A DNA stretch of 64,000 nucleotides from Mycobacterium sp. SVM_VP21 (GTDB taxonomy: Bacteria > Actinomycetota > Actinomycetes > Mycobacteriales > Mycobacteriaceae): positions 2,914,001 to 2,978,000 of the forward strand of contig CP101406.1 of the NCBI GenBank assembly GCA_024758765.1, in the 5' to 3' direction. The notes beneath the pieces were generated by a model, which saw only the letters and a list, made by a program, of their open reading frames with translations, was not told where the DNA came from and ran no database searches. The translations under genes were made by a program, and so were the position numbers. Numbering within the stretch: the stretch's first letter is position 1; every line of letters starts with the position of its first letter. Below are positions 9,845 to 17,608 of this stretch, piece by piece.

Positions 9845-9865
9845 TAATGAAAATCATATTCATTA
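9845..9865. promoter_or_regulatory. Zur-type operator upstream of the PPE gene pair
   Basis: A 21-bp near-perfect palindrome runs TAATGAA (9845-9851), AATCATA, TTCATTA (9859-9865). Ten pairs surround the central C at 9855 and only one mismatches. The core TGAAAATCATATTCA resembles the actinobacterial Zur (FurB) box (TGAAAATGATTTTCA-like). It is strikingly AT-rich in a GC-rich genome and ends 16 bases before the PPE start codon, so a bound repressor would block transcription or early elongation. In M. tuberculosis Zur controls esx-3 and PPE genes, which supports the call; binding itself is inferred. Confidence 0.75.
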
Positions 9866-9881
9866 AGTCGGATGTTCGGCC

Positions 9882-11522
9882 GTGATGGCTACCGCGGCAG
9901 TGTGGATGGCCTCTCCGCCGGAGGTTTACTCGACTCTGTTGAGTGCGGGTGAGGGGCCAGGCCCACTGCTGGCGTCTGCATCCGCGTGGTCGAAGCTGAG
10001 CGCCGAGTACACCGACGCAGCAGAGGAACTCGTTGTGCTACTGCGGACCGTTGCCGCCGGGACGTGGCAAGGTCCCAGTGCCGAATCGTATGTGTCGGCG
10101 CATGCTCCCTATCTCGGTTGGCTGAATCAGGCGAGCGTGGACAGTGCGGCGGCGGCGGCCCAATGCGAGACAGCCGCGGGGGCGTATGTCACTGCGCTGG
10201 CGGCCATGCCGACGCTGCCGGAACTGGCCGCCAATCATGCCGCCCACGGGGTGCTGGTGACGACGAATTTTTTTGGAATCAACACCATCCCTATTGCACT
10301 CAACGAGGCCGACTACGTGCGCATGTGGGTGCAGGCCGCCACGGTGATGTCGACCTATCAGACTGTCTCCGCCGCTGCCGTCGGCTCGGTGCCGCAGCCC
10401 GGCCCGGCGCCGCAGATCGTGAAATCCGAGGCGTCCCAAGCCGCTGACGATGACGGTGACGAAGGCGACGACGACAATCCGTTGGGGTTGCCGCAGTGGC
10501 TCGTGGACGCGCTGGAGAAGCTCGGCATCGGAGACAGTCAGCTGGCTCACGATCCGACGGTCAACACCGCTCTTGACCAGGCGATCGCGCACCTGCTGCA
10601 GAATTTCGGCTACAACTGGGATCCGGCCGGAGGGACCCTGAACGGACTTGACTACGACTATTACTCCAACCCGGCCCAGTTGAGCTTCTGGGTGGCACGC
10701 GCACTGGAACTGTTGGAGGACTTTCAGTACTTCGGGCAGTTGCTGACCCAGAATCCGGTGCAGGCCGTCCAGTGGTTCATCAGTTGGCAGCTGTTCGACT
10801 TCCCGACTCACATCCTCGAGGTGGCCCAATTCCTGGCGCAGAACCCGGCCCTGATCGCTGCGTTGGCAGTCCCGGCAGTAGCGCCGCTCGGCGCGGCGGG
10901 TGGGCTCGCCGGATTGGCCGGTCTGGCCGCGCTGCCACAGCCACCTACGTCGGTGCCAATCGTCACGGTGCCTGATCTCCTTCCCGCCTTCGGGTCGTCG
11001 TCAGTCCCGGGGGCGCCGCCGCCACCCGCACCGGCCCCGGCGCCGGCTCCAGCGCCGGCCCCCGTGACGGCGGGTGTCAGCGGCCCGGCGCCGCCCCCGC
11101 CGCCAGGTGCCGCGCCGTTCTTCCCGCCGTATCTGCTCGGCCCGCCCGGCATCGGTACCGGATCCGGCATGCCCGCCGCCGTGGGAGCGTCGCGTAAGGC
11201 GTCCGAGCCGCGCGGTTCGGCGGCTGCCGCTGCGGCAACCGCGGCCGAGCACGACCAACTGCGGGCCCGACGTCGCCGGCGTAGCAAGCTGCGCCGGCCT
11301 GACGACGCCGTCATGGACCTCAACGTCGAGGTGATACCGGATTGGGCTGATCCGGCCGACCCGAGCGTGACAGCGTCGTCTCGCGGAGTGACCGGATTCG
11401 CCGGGACGCTGGCCCGCGACCACGCACGGGCCGGAGGGCTGACGGTCTCGTCCGGCGGCACCTTCGACGACACGCCGCGTATGCCCTTGCTGCCGCGCGG
11501 CTGGCAGGACGAAAAAGGGTAG
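9882..11522 (+). CDS. PPE family protein, PPE-PPW subfamily
   Basis: Cell-envelope or secreted PPE protein, probably a type VII secretion substrate. The 546 residues begin with the PPE domain (WMASPPEV at about residues 8-15, [49 protein letters not shown]). An acidic linker ([10 protein letters not shown], near 190), a middle domain with [11 protein letters not shown], and an Ala-Pro repeat follow. The C-terminus has GFAGT and PLLPRGW, which are the GFxGT and PxxPxxW marks of the PPE-PPW group. Starts at GTG 9882 or ATG 9885 are both possible. No PE or Esx partner is adjacent. It lies just downstream of the Zur-type box and 44 bp before a paralogue. Confidence 0.92.
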   Translation: MMATAAVWMASPPEVYSTLLSAGEGPGPLLASASAWSKLSAEYTDAAEELVVLLRTVAAGTWQGPSAESYVSAHAPYLGWLNQASVDSAAAAAQCETAAGAYVTALAAMPTLPELAANHAAHGVLVTTNFFGINTIPIALNEADYVRMWVQAATVMSTYQTVSAAAVGSVPQPGPAPQIVKSEASQAADDDGDEGDDDNPLGLPQWLVDALEKLGIGDSQLAHDPTVNTALDQAIAHLLQNFGYNWDPAGGTLNGLDYDYYSNPAQLSFWVARALELLEDFQYFGQLLTQNPVQAVQWFISWQLFDFPTHILEVAQFLAQNPALIAALAVPAVAPLGAAGGLAGLAGLAALPQPPTSVPIVTVPDLLPAFGSSSVPGAPPPPAPAPAPAPAPAPVTAGVSGPAPPPPPGAAPFFPPYLLGPPGIGTGSGMPAAVGASRKASEPRGSAAAAAATAAEHDQLRARRRRRSKLRRPDDAVMDLNVEVIPDWADPADPSVTASSRGVTGFAGTLARDHARAGGLTVSSGGTFDDTPRMPLLPRGWQDEKG

Positions 11523-11566
11523 GAGTTCGGCAACCCGAAACTACGGATTCGCTAGAGTGAATTCTC

Positions 11567-13201
11567 GTGTTCGGGCCGATGTGGATGGCGTCTCCTCCTG
11601 AGGTGCATGCGACGCTGCTCAGTTCCGGTCCCGGTCCCGGCCCCCTGCTCGCTGCCGCCGGCGCATGGTCGTCGCTGAGCACCGCTTACACCACGGCGGC
11701 GCAGGATCTGACCGCACTGCTGGCATCGGTGGCGGCAGGATTGTGGCGCGGTGTCGCCGGTGAGCAGTATCAGGCGGCGCATCTGCCGTACCTGTCGTGG
11801 CTGTATCGGGCCGGCGTTGACAGTGCCCGGATGGCGGCAGCACATGAACAGACGGCGGCGGCCTATACCGCCGCGCTGGCGGCGATGCCGACGTTGCCGG
11901 AGTTGGCCGCCAACCACGCCACCCACGGAGTCTTGGTGGCGACGAATTTTTTCGGGATCAATACCGTTCCCATTGCTCTCAACGAGGCCGACTACTTCCG
12001 GATGTGGGTCCAGGCTGCGACCACGATGGCGACCTATCAGGCGGTCTCCGAAACCTCGGCTGCAGCGACCCCCGGTGTCACCGCGCCGGTCCCGATTCAG
12101 AAATCGGCCGCGGACTCATCGCCGCAATCATCGGAAAACCCGTTGCAGGGACTGCTCGACTTCCTCGATCCGATCCTGAAGGCCCTGGGCATCCAAGACG
12201 GAGTGACCGCCCATGATCCGATGATCTCCAACGCCCTGACCACCGCCGTCTCGCACTTCCTGCAGAACTTCGGGATCAACTGGAATCCCGCCGCCGGCAC
12301 CCTCAACGGCCAGGTCTATGACTACTATTCCAATGCCGCGCAACCGATCTGGTACCTGGCGCGCTCCCTAGAGCTGTTCGAAGACTTCCTCAACATCACC
12401 CAGGACCCGAGCCAGATCATCCCCGCGCTGCAATACCTTGCGGCGCTGGCGCTCTTCGACTGGCCAACCCACATCGCCCAGCTGGCGACGACGATCAGTC
12501 AATCCCCGGCCCTGTTCATAGCCGCGGCGGGCGCCGTGGTCGCTCCCGCCGGCACGCTGGGCGGCCTTGCCGGTCTGGCCGGGCTAGGTCTGCCGGCGCC
12601 AGGGGTGGGTGCGCCCCCCGCGCCGCCGGTGTTCGTCGCCGACGTGCCGGGCGCCGCGGTCGGTTCGCCGGTGATGGCACCACCCACCAGCCCGCCCGCC
12701 GGACCGCCGGCGTCCGCCCCGGCTGGTGCAAGCCCGCCGGCCTCCGCACCCGCGCCGCCGGCGGCCGTGCCCGCGAGTGCGCCGCTGATTCCCTACCTGG
12801 TCGGTGGCGGGCCTGGCATCGACTCGGGTTCGGGGCTGGGCGCGCACGCCGGTGCGCCGGCCGCTGCCAAGAAGAAGGCGCCCACTCCGTCCGCCGGCTC
12901 TGCAGAGGCGGCAGGGGCCGCTCGCCGGTCCAAACGGCTCCGACGCCGCGCGACCAGACCGGGCCACGATGACGCCGTGATGGGTCTGACGGTCGGCGTC
13001 AGCCCGGATTGGGGCCCCACACCGGCCTCGGATCACGGCGCCGGTGAGTTGGGACGCGCCGGTGCCGCACGCAGCGAGCAATCCCAGCCGACGGGGCTGA
13101 CCCGGGTGGCAACAGCCGAATTCGCCGACGGTCCGCGGCAGCCGCTACTGCCCGAGAGCTGGAACGCGGCCTGGGCTGACAGCGGCGACCCGCCGCACTA
13201 G
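11567..13201 (+). CDS. PPE family protein, tandem paralogue of the preceding gene
   Basis: The 544-residue protein has the same architecture as the upstream PPE protein: [54 protein letters not shown], then a middle domain with ALFDWPTHIAQLA, and a Pro/Ala-rich region near residues 350-410. A basic patch (RRSKRLRRRATRP) is followed by VMGLTVGVSPDWG, as in its neighbour, and it ends PLLPESWN (PxxPxxW). The GFxGT motif of the neighbour is not recognisable here. The start is GTG at 11567. The 44-bp gap suggests co-transcription and an origin by tandem duplication. Secretion is inferred from the family. Confidence 0.9.
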   Translation: MFGPMWMASPPEVHATLLSSGPGPGPLLAAAGAWSSLSTAYTTAAQDLTALLASVAAGLWRGVAGEQYQAAHLPYLSWLYRAGVDSARMAAAHEQTAAAYTAALAAMPTLPELAANHATHGVLVATNFFGINTVPIALNEADYFRMWVQAATTMATYQAVSETSAAATPGVTAPVPIQKSAADSSPQSSENPLQGLLDFLDPILKALGIQDGVTAHDPMISNALTTAVSHFLQNFGINWNPAAGTLNGQVYDYYSNAAQPIWYLARSLELFEDFLNITQDPSQIIPALQYLAALALFDWPTHIAQLATTISQSPALFIAAAGAVVAPAGTLGGLAGLAGLGLPAPGVGAPPAPPVFVADVPGAAVGSPVMAPPTSPPAGPPASAPAGASPPASAPAPPAAVPASAPLIPYLVGGGPGIDSGSGLGAHAGAPAAAKKKAPTPSAGSAEAAGAARRSKRLRRRATRPGHDDAVMGLTVGVSPDWGPTPASDHGAGELGRAGAARSEQSQPTGLTRVATAEFADGPRQPLLPESWNAAWADSGDPPH

Positions 13202-13219
13202 GCCGAATCCGGTGACCCG

Positions 13220-14203
13220 CTAGGCATCGAGCACGATCGAGCCGACAGTCTGGCGGCCCTGCAGATCGCGATGGGCTTGGGCCGCCTCGGCCAGGGGATA
13301 GTGCCTACTGACCGTCACCGTGATCGTGCTGTTGCCGATCGCCTCGAACAATTCGCCCGTGCGCCAGGTGAATTCCGGTGCGGTACGGGTGAAGTGAGCC
13401 AGGTTCGGACGCGTGAGGTAGACCGAGCCCGCGGCATTGAGCCGCTGCGGGTCCACGGGCGGCACCGGACCGCTGGCCGCGCCGAACAGTGCCAAGGTGC
13501 CCCGGACCGCGAGGCTGGCCAAGCTGGCGTCGAACGTCGCCGCCCCCACCCCGTCGTACACCGCGACCACCCCACCGTCGACCAACTCCCGGACCCGGGC
13601 GCCGAATGCCGCGGCGTCTTCCGGCGCCGTGCCGGGGTAGTCGAGCACCTCCACGGCGCCGGCTTGCCGCGACAATTCGGCCTTGGACGGACTCGACACC
13701 GTGGTGATCACCCGCGCACCGAGCGCGGTGGCCCATTGGGTCAGGATCAGTCCCACTCCGCCGGCGCCCGCGTGCAACAACACGGTGTCGCCGGACTGTA
13801 CGGAATACACCGACTTGATCAGGTAATGCGCCGTCAGGCCTTTGAGCAGTGCGGCTGCGGCCACGTCGCCCGCAATGCCGTCGGGGATGGCGGCCGTCAA
13901 AGATGCTGGGGCCGTGCAGTACTGGGCGTAGGCGCCGGTCGCTGCCGCCGTCACCACGCGATCACCCACCGCCAATGCGGTCACTCCCGCGCCAACCTCG
14001 GCGACCGTGCCCGCGGCCTCATTGCCCACCACGAACGGCAGCTCGGCGGGGTAAATCCCGGAGCGGAAATACGTGTCGATGTAATTGACCCCGACGGCCT
14101 CGACCCGGATCAACACCTCACCAGAGGCGGGGGAGGGCTGTGGTCTGTCAACCAGGTTCAAAACTTCTGGGCCGCCGGTCGCGGCCACTTCCACGGCGTG
14201 CAT
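13220..14203 (-). CDS. qor: NADPH:quinone oxidoreductase, zinc-free MDR family
   Basis: Medium-chain reductase that reduces quinones or other enones with NADPH. The 327 residues start MHAVEVAATGGPEVL, followed by VGVNYIDTYFRSG, the nucleotide-binding LLHAGAGGVGLILTQWA, VYDGVGAATFDASL and FGAASGPVPPVDP. No structural-zinc cysteine lobe is seen, in line with the QOR subfamily. It corresponds to Rv1454c. ATG 14203 is chosen; an in-frame ATG at 14215 would add four residues. It is divergent from the ATP-grasp-like gene, with only 31 bp between starts, so the promoters overlap. Confidence 0.94.
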   Translation of the reverse strand: MHAVEVAATGGPEVLNLVDRPQPSPASGEVLIRVEAVGVNYIDTYFRSGIYPAELPFVVGNEAAGTVAEVGAGVTALAVGDRVVTAAATGAYAQYCTAPASLTAAIPDGIAGDVAAAALLKGLTAHYLIKSVYSVQSGDTVLLHAGAGGVGLILTQWATALGARVITTVSSPSKAELSRQAGAVEVLDYPGTAPEDAAAFGARVRELVDGGVVAVYDGVGAATFDASLASLAVRGTLALFGAASGPVPPVDPQRLNAAGSVYLTRPNLAHFTRTAPEFTWRTGELFEAIGNSTITVTVSRHYPLAEAAQAHRDLQGRQTVGSIVLDA

Positions 14204-14234
14204 GGTGACTATCATCTCTGAATGTGAGGTCTGC

Positions 14235-14936
14235 ATGAAGCTGGCCCGGCCCGACATCTTCCATCCGCGCATCGTGCTGGCGGTCGATTCGCGGAGCGGC
14301 CACCGCGATGGAGTCGAGGCCGACGAGGACGCCGGCCTGGTCGCGGCGCTGCGCCACCGCGGGCTGCATGCCCGCCGATTGCCTTGGGATGACCCGGAGA
14401 CGCTGGAAGCGGACCTGGTGATTCTGCGCACGGCCGGTGGCGGCTCAACCCGGCACGCCGAATTCACGAAGTGGACGACGCAGGTGGCCCACCTTCTGAA
14501 CCCCCCGGAGGCGGTGGCCTGGAACGCCGACCGTCGTTACCTGGCCGACCTGCAGTGCGACGGGGTGCCGACGTTGGCGGGACCGCCACCCGCTGAGCTG
14601 AGCACGTTGGTGTTTTTCGGGGCCGGCCGATCGCATGCGTTCGGCGCCGCGGGCTCCGACCCGGACTTCGAACTGTGGGATGTCGGACGTGCCGCGCTAC
14701 GTTCGGCCGCGGAGCGCCTGAGCATCCGGATCGAAGAGCTGCTCTACGCGCGTGTCGACGTAGCCGGAACCGCCTCGGATGCGCGCTTGGTCGGCTTGGA
14801 TCTGATTGCGCCGCAATTGGGTTTCGGCGAGCTCGACGCGCACGCACGAGACCGGGCGCAGCGCCGCTTCGCCGTCGAGGTCACCGCGGCGCTAGAGCGA
14901 CTCGGGTTGGGTCCGCTGGCGCAGCGACGCCCATAG
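14235..14936 (+). CDS. short ATP-grasp-like conserved protein (Rv1455-like)
   Basis: Exact function unknown. The 233 residues show the start of an RimK/glutathione-synthetase-like fold: VLAVDSRSGHRDG, a DDAGLVAAL-type strand (EDAGLVAALRHRGL), LPWDDPETLEADLVILRTAG, and EFTKWTTQVAHLLNPPEAVAWNADRRYL with DLQCDGVPT. The later segment (LDLIAPQLGFGELD, then RFAVEVTAALERLG) fits the C-terminal end of the same superfamily, but the central ATP-binding domain is largely missing compared with about 280-300 residues in full members. The ATG at 14235 has GTGAGGT just upstream; ATG 14202 is an alternative. The 3' end overlaps ctaA by 45 bp tail-to-tail. Confidence 0.75.
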   Translation: MKLARPDIFHPRIVLAVDSRSGHRDGVEADEDAGLVAALRHRGLHARRLPWDDPETLEADLVILRTAGGGSTRHAEFTKWTTQVAHLLNPPEAVAWNADRRYLADLQCDGVPTLAGPPPAELSTLVFFGAGRSHAFGAAGSDPDFELWDVGRAALRSAAERLSIRIEELLYARVDVAGTASDARLVGLDLIAPQLGFGELDAHARDRAQRRFAVEVTAALERLGLGPLAQRRP

Positions 14937-15842
14937 GGCCGCGGTCGCGCCGGTGACCAGCACCGCACCCGCCACGTGCAGGGTGACCAGCACGGCGGGC
15001 ACGCCGGTGAAGTACTGGACCACGCCGATCAGCCCTTGAACCAACGTCAGGGCAGTGACCACCGCCAGTCGGCGCATCACCGGCTTGGCCGCCTGCACCG
15101 CAGCCAGCCCGAAGGCCAGGCCCACCAGTAGACCGAGGAATCCGATCAGCAGCGACTCATGCAGGTGGGCGAGCGTGGCGACCTCCACCTTGAGGCGGGC
15201 CACCGTGCGGGCCGCGCTCTTGTCGCCGGCGTGCGGGCCGGCGCCGGTCACCAGGGTGCCGGTCACCAGCACCGCGGACAGCGTGACGGCACACAGCGCG
15301 GTCAACCCGCGCAACGGCGCCGAGACCCGGTAGGTCACCACCGCCGACTCGTCATCGGTCTGGCCGACTTTCGCGTAGAACTGCACCGCCAGCCACACCA
15401 TCAGCATGGAGACCAGCAGGTGCACGGCCACCGTCCACCACGCCAGCCCGGTGCGTACGGTGATCCCGCCAATCACCGCCTGCAAGACCGTGGAGCCGGG
15501 CATCAGCCAGGCGTAGACCAGCACCTCGGTGCGTCGGCGGGCCCGGATCACGGCCAGCACAGCCAGTGCCGCGGTGATCACGACCGCGAAGGTGACCATC
15601 CGGTTGCCGAACTCGATGGCCTGATGGATCCGCGGAACTTCTGAGACGGCCACCGGGACATAGCTGCCGGGGAAGCACTGCGGCCAGGTCGGGCAGCCCA
15701 ATCCGGATGCGGTGACGCGCACGATCGCGCCGGTGATCGAGATGAATCCCTGGGTGAAGACGACCGCGGCAGCCAGCCATCGCTGGGTGCGCAGGCCCGG
15801 TTCGGGTAGCAGGTCCACCAGGCGCATCAGGAACCGTCCCAC
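14892..15842 (-). CDS. ctaA: haem A synthase CtaA
   Basis: Membrane monooxygenase converting haem O (from CtaB) to haem A for cytochrome aa3. The 316 residues form about eight transmembrane helices. The haem-ligand and catalytic motifs are visible: SGLGCPTWPQCFPGSYVP (extracytoplasmic cysteine pair), HQAIEFGNR, VHLLVSMLM, LAHLHESLLIGF and TLHVAGAVL. The M. tuberculosis counterpart Rv1456c was long labelled an antibiotic transporter, but these motifs mark CtaA. It is last in a minus-strand series mptB-ATPase-permease-ctaA, 42 bp after the permease. Confidence 0.93.
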   Translation of the reverse strand: MGRFLMRLVDLLPEPGLRTQRWLAAAVVFTQGFISITGAIVRVTASGLGCPTWPQCFPGSYVPVAVSEVPRIHQAIEFGNRMVTFAVVITAALAVLAVIRARRRTEVLVYAWLMPGSTVLQAVIGGITVRTGLAWWTVAVHLLVSMLMVWLAVQFYAKVGQTDDESAVVTYRVSAPLRGLTALCAVTLSAVLVTGTLVTGAGPHAGDKSAARTVARLKVEVATLAHLHESLLIGFLGLLVGLAFGLAAVQAAKPVMRRLAVVTALTLVQGLIGVVQYFTGVPAVLVTLHVAGAVLVTGATAALWASLRQRTQPESL

Positions 15843-15884
15843 GGGCCTGATCGTAGAGGATCGGTAACTACATCCCGTAGTAGG

Positions 15885-16673
15885 TCAGCTGAATCGGAAC
15901 CATCGCACGGCACCGACGGCGGCCAACAGACCCCACACCGTCACCACCGCGATACCGAACCAGTCGATCGAGACGCTCAGCGCTTGTGCCAGCGCCTCGG
16001 TGAGCGCCCCCGACGGGGTCAGTCGGGCGAGCCAGCGGACCGTGCCCGGCACCAGGTCGGTCTCGACCGTCAGTGCGGAGAACCCGCCGAACACAAACCA
16101 CATCAGGTTGGCGCCGGCCAGCACGATCTCGGCGCGCAGACTGCCGCCGAGCAACAGGCCCAACGCTGCGAAACAGGCGGTACCGAGCGCGATGACCACC
16201 GCGCCCAGGGCGAGGCCGGCCAGTGTCGGCCGCCAACCCAGCGCCGCACCGATCGCCCCGAGCAGGACCGACTGCAGCAGAACGACGGTGGCCACCGACA
16301 GAGATTTGCCGGCGATGACGCCCCAGACCGGTAGCGCGGTGGCGCCCAGTCGTTTCAGGGCACCGTAGCGCCGGTCGAACGCCACGGCGATCGCCTGCCC
16401 GGTGAACGCGGTGGCGATCACCGCCAGCGACATGATCACCGGCAGCACCGTGGTGGCGCGTTCCGCGTGGCCCTCGCCGAACGGACCCAGCGGCAGCACC
16501 GTCAGCCCGATCAACAGGGTGATCGGAATGAACATCGTTAACAGCAGCTGCTCGCCGTTGCGCAGCAACAGGGTCAGCTCCAACCGGTACTGCGCGGCCA
16601 GCATCGCGGGCACGCTGGCCGGACGAGGGTCGGGGGTGAAGGTGCCGGGTGCGAAGACCTGCTCGGTACTCAT
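15885..16673 (-). CDS. ABC-2 type transporter permease
   Basis: Membrane subunit of an ABC exporter. The 262 residues start MSTEQVFAPGTFTP, then show an amphipathic entry helix (AAQYRLELTLLLRNGEQ) and about six hydrophobic segments (ILLIGLTVLPLG-like region, AVIATAFTGQAIAVAFDRR, VLLQSVLLGAIGAALG, ALGAVVIALGTACFAALGLLLG, LMWFVFGGFSAL, FGIAVVTVWGLLAAVGAV). The ATG at 16673 overlaps the ATPase stop (ATGA). The substrate is unknown. DrrB-like antibiotic export is the usual family label (Rv1457c), but linkage with ctaA and mptB points as well to haem or envelope processes. Confidence 0.9.
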   Translation of the reverse strand: MSTEQVFAPGTFTPDPRPASVPAMLAAQYRLELTLLLRNGEQLLLTMFIPITLLIGLTVLPLGPFGEGHAERATTVLPVIMSLAVIATAFTGQAIAVAFDRRYGALKRLGATALPVWGVIAGKSLSVATVVLLQSVLLGAIGAALGWRPTLAGLALGAVVIALGTACFAALGLLLGGSLRAEIVLAGANLMWFVFGGFSALTVETDLVPGTVRWLARLTPSGALTEALAQALSVSIDWFGIAVVTVWGLLAAVGAVRWFRFS

Positions 16674-17608
16674 GGGCGTAGCTCCCGTCCGGTCAGCTCC
16701 AAGAACACGTCCTCGAGGCTGCGCTGCTCGACCCGAAGCTGGGTAGCCAGCACATCCATGTGGGCGCACCAAGAGGTCACGGTCGCCAGCACCTGGGGGT
16801 CGACTGTTCCCTCGACCAGGTATTCGCCGGGCAGCACCTCGCTGGCTCGATAACCCTCCGGCAACGCTGCGATCAGCAACGACAGCTCCAGTCGCGGCGG
16901 TGCGGTGAACCGCAGCTGCCCCTGGGCGCCGCTGCGCGTCAACTCCGCCGGCGTGCCGGCGGCGACCACCGCGCCGTGGTCGATGATCAGCAGCCGGTCG
17001 GCCAGCTCCTCGGCCTCACGCAGGTGGTGCGTGGTGAGCACCACCGTCACGCCGTCGCGGCGCAGGGCGTCGATCAGCTCCCACACCAGCAGTCGGGCGT
17101 GCGCATCCATACCGGCGGTCGGCTCGTCGAGGAACACCAGCTCCGGCCGGCCGACCAGCGCGCAGGCCAGCGCGAGCCGCTGCTGCTGCCCGCCGGAGAG
17201 CCGGCGGTAGGTGGTGCGGGCAGCATCGGTCAGGCCCAAGGTGTCCAGCAGCCACTGTGGGTCCAGCGGGTTGGCCGAATACGACGCCACCAGCTTGAGC
17301 ATCTCCCCGGCGCGGGCCGCCGGGTAGCCACCGCCGCCCTGCAGCATCACCCCGATGCGTTCCCGAAGCCGGTCATTGTCGGCGACCGGGTCCAGGCCGA
17401 GCACTTCGATGGTTCCGGCGTCTGGGCGGACGAATCCCTCGCACATCTCGACCGTGGTCGTCTTGCCGGCGCCGTTCGGGCCGAGCAGGGCGAACACTTC
17501 GGCGGTCCGTACATCGAGATCAAGGCCGGCGACCGCTTCGATCGCAGCAGGACCGGTCCCGTAACGCTTGCGTACCCCGCGCAAGCGCACCGCGACAGCT
17601 GAGTTCAC
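16670..17608 (-). CDS. ABC transporter ATP-binding protein
   Basis: Energises the ABC-2 permease encoded directly downstream (ATGA overlap). The 312 residues have Walker A LGPNGAGKTTTVEM near residue 43, the signature LSGGQQQRLALACAL, Walker B ELVFLDEPTAGMD and the H-loop LTTHHLREAEELADR. The C-terminal domain of about 90 residues ends SLEDVFLELTGRELRP, typical of DrrA/CcmA-like drug and polysaccharide exporters. It corresponds to Rv1458c. The start is GTG at 17608, overlapping the mptB stop (GTGA), so the transporter is translationally coupled to the mannosyltransferase. Confidence 0.94.
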   Translation of the reverse strand: MNSAVAVRLRGVRKRYGTGPAAIEAVAGLDLDVRTAEVFALLGPNGAGKTTTVEMCEGFVRPDAGTIEVLGLDPVADNDRLRERIGVMLQGGGGYPAARAGEMLKLVASYSANPLDPQWLLDTLGLTDAARTTYRRLSGGQQQRLALACALVGRPELVFLDEPTAGMDAHARLLVWELIDALRRDGVTVVLTTHHLREAEELADRLLIIDHGAVVAAGTPAELTRSGAQGQLRFTAPPRLELSLLIAALPEGYRASEVLPGEYLVEGTVDPQVLATVTSWCAHMDVLATQLRVEQRSLEDVFLELTGRELRP

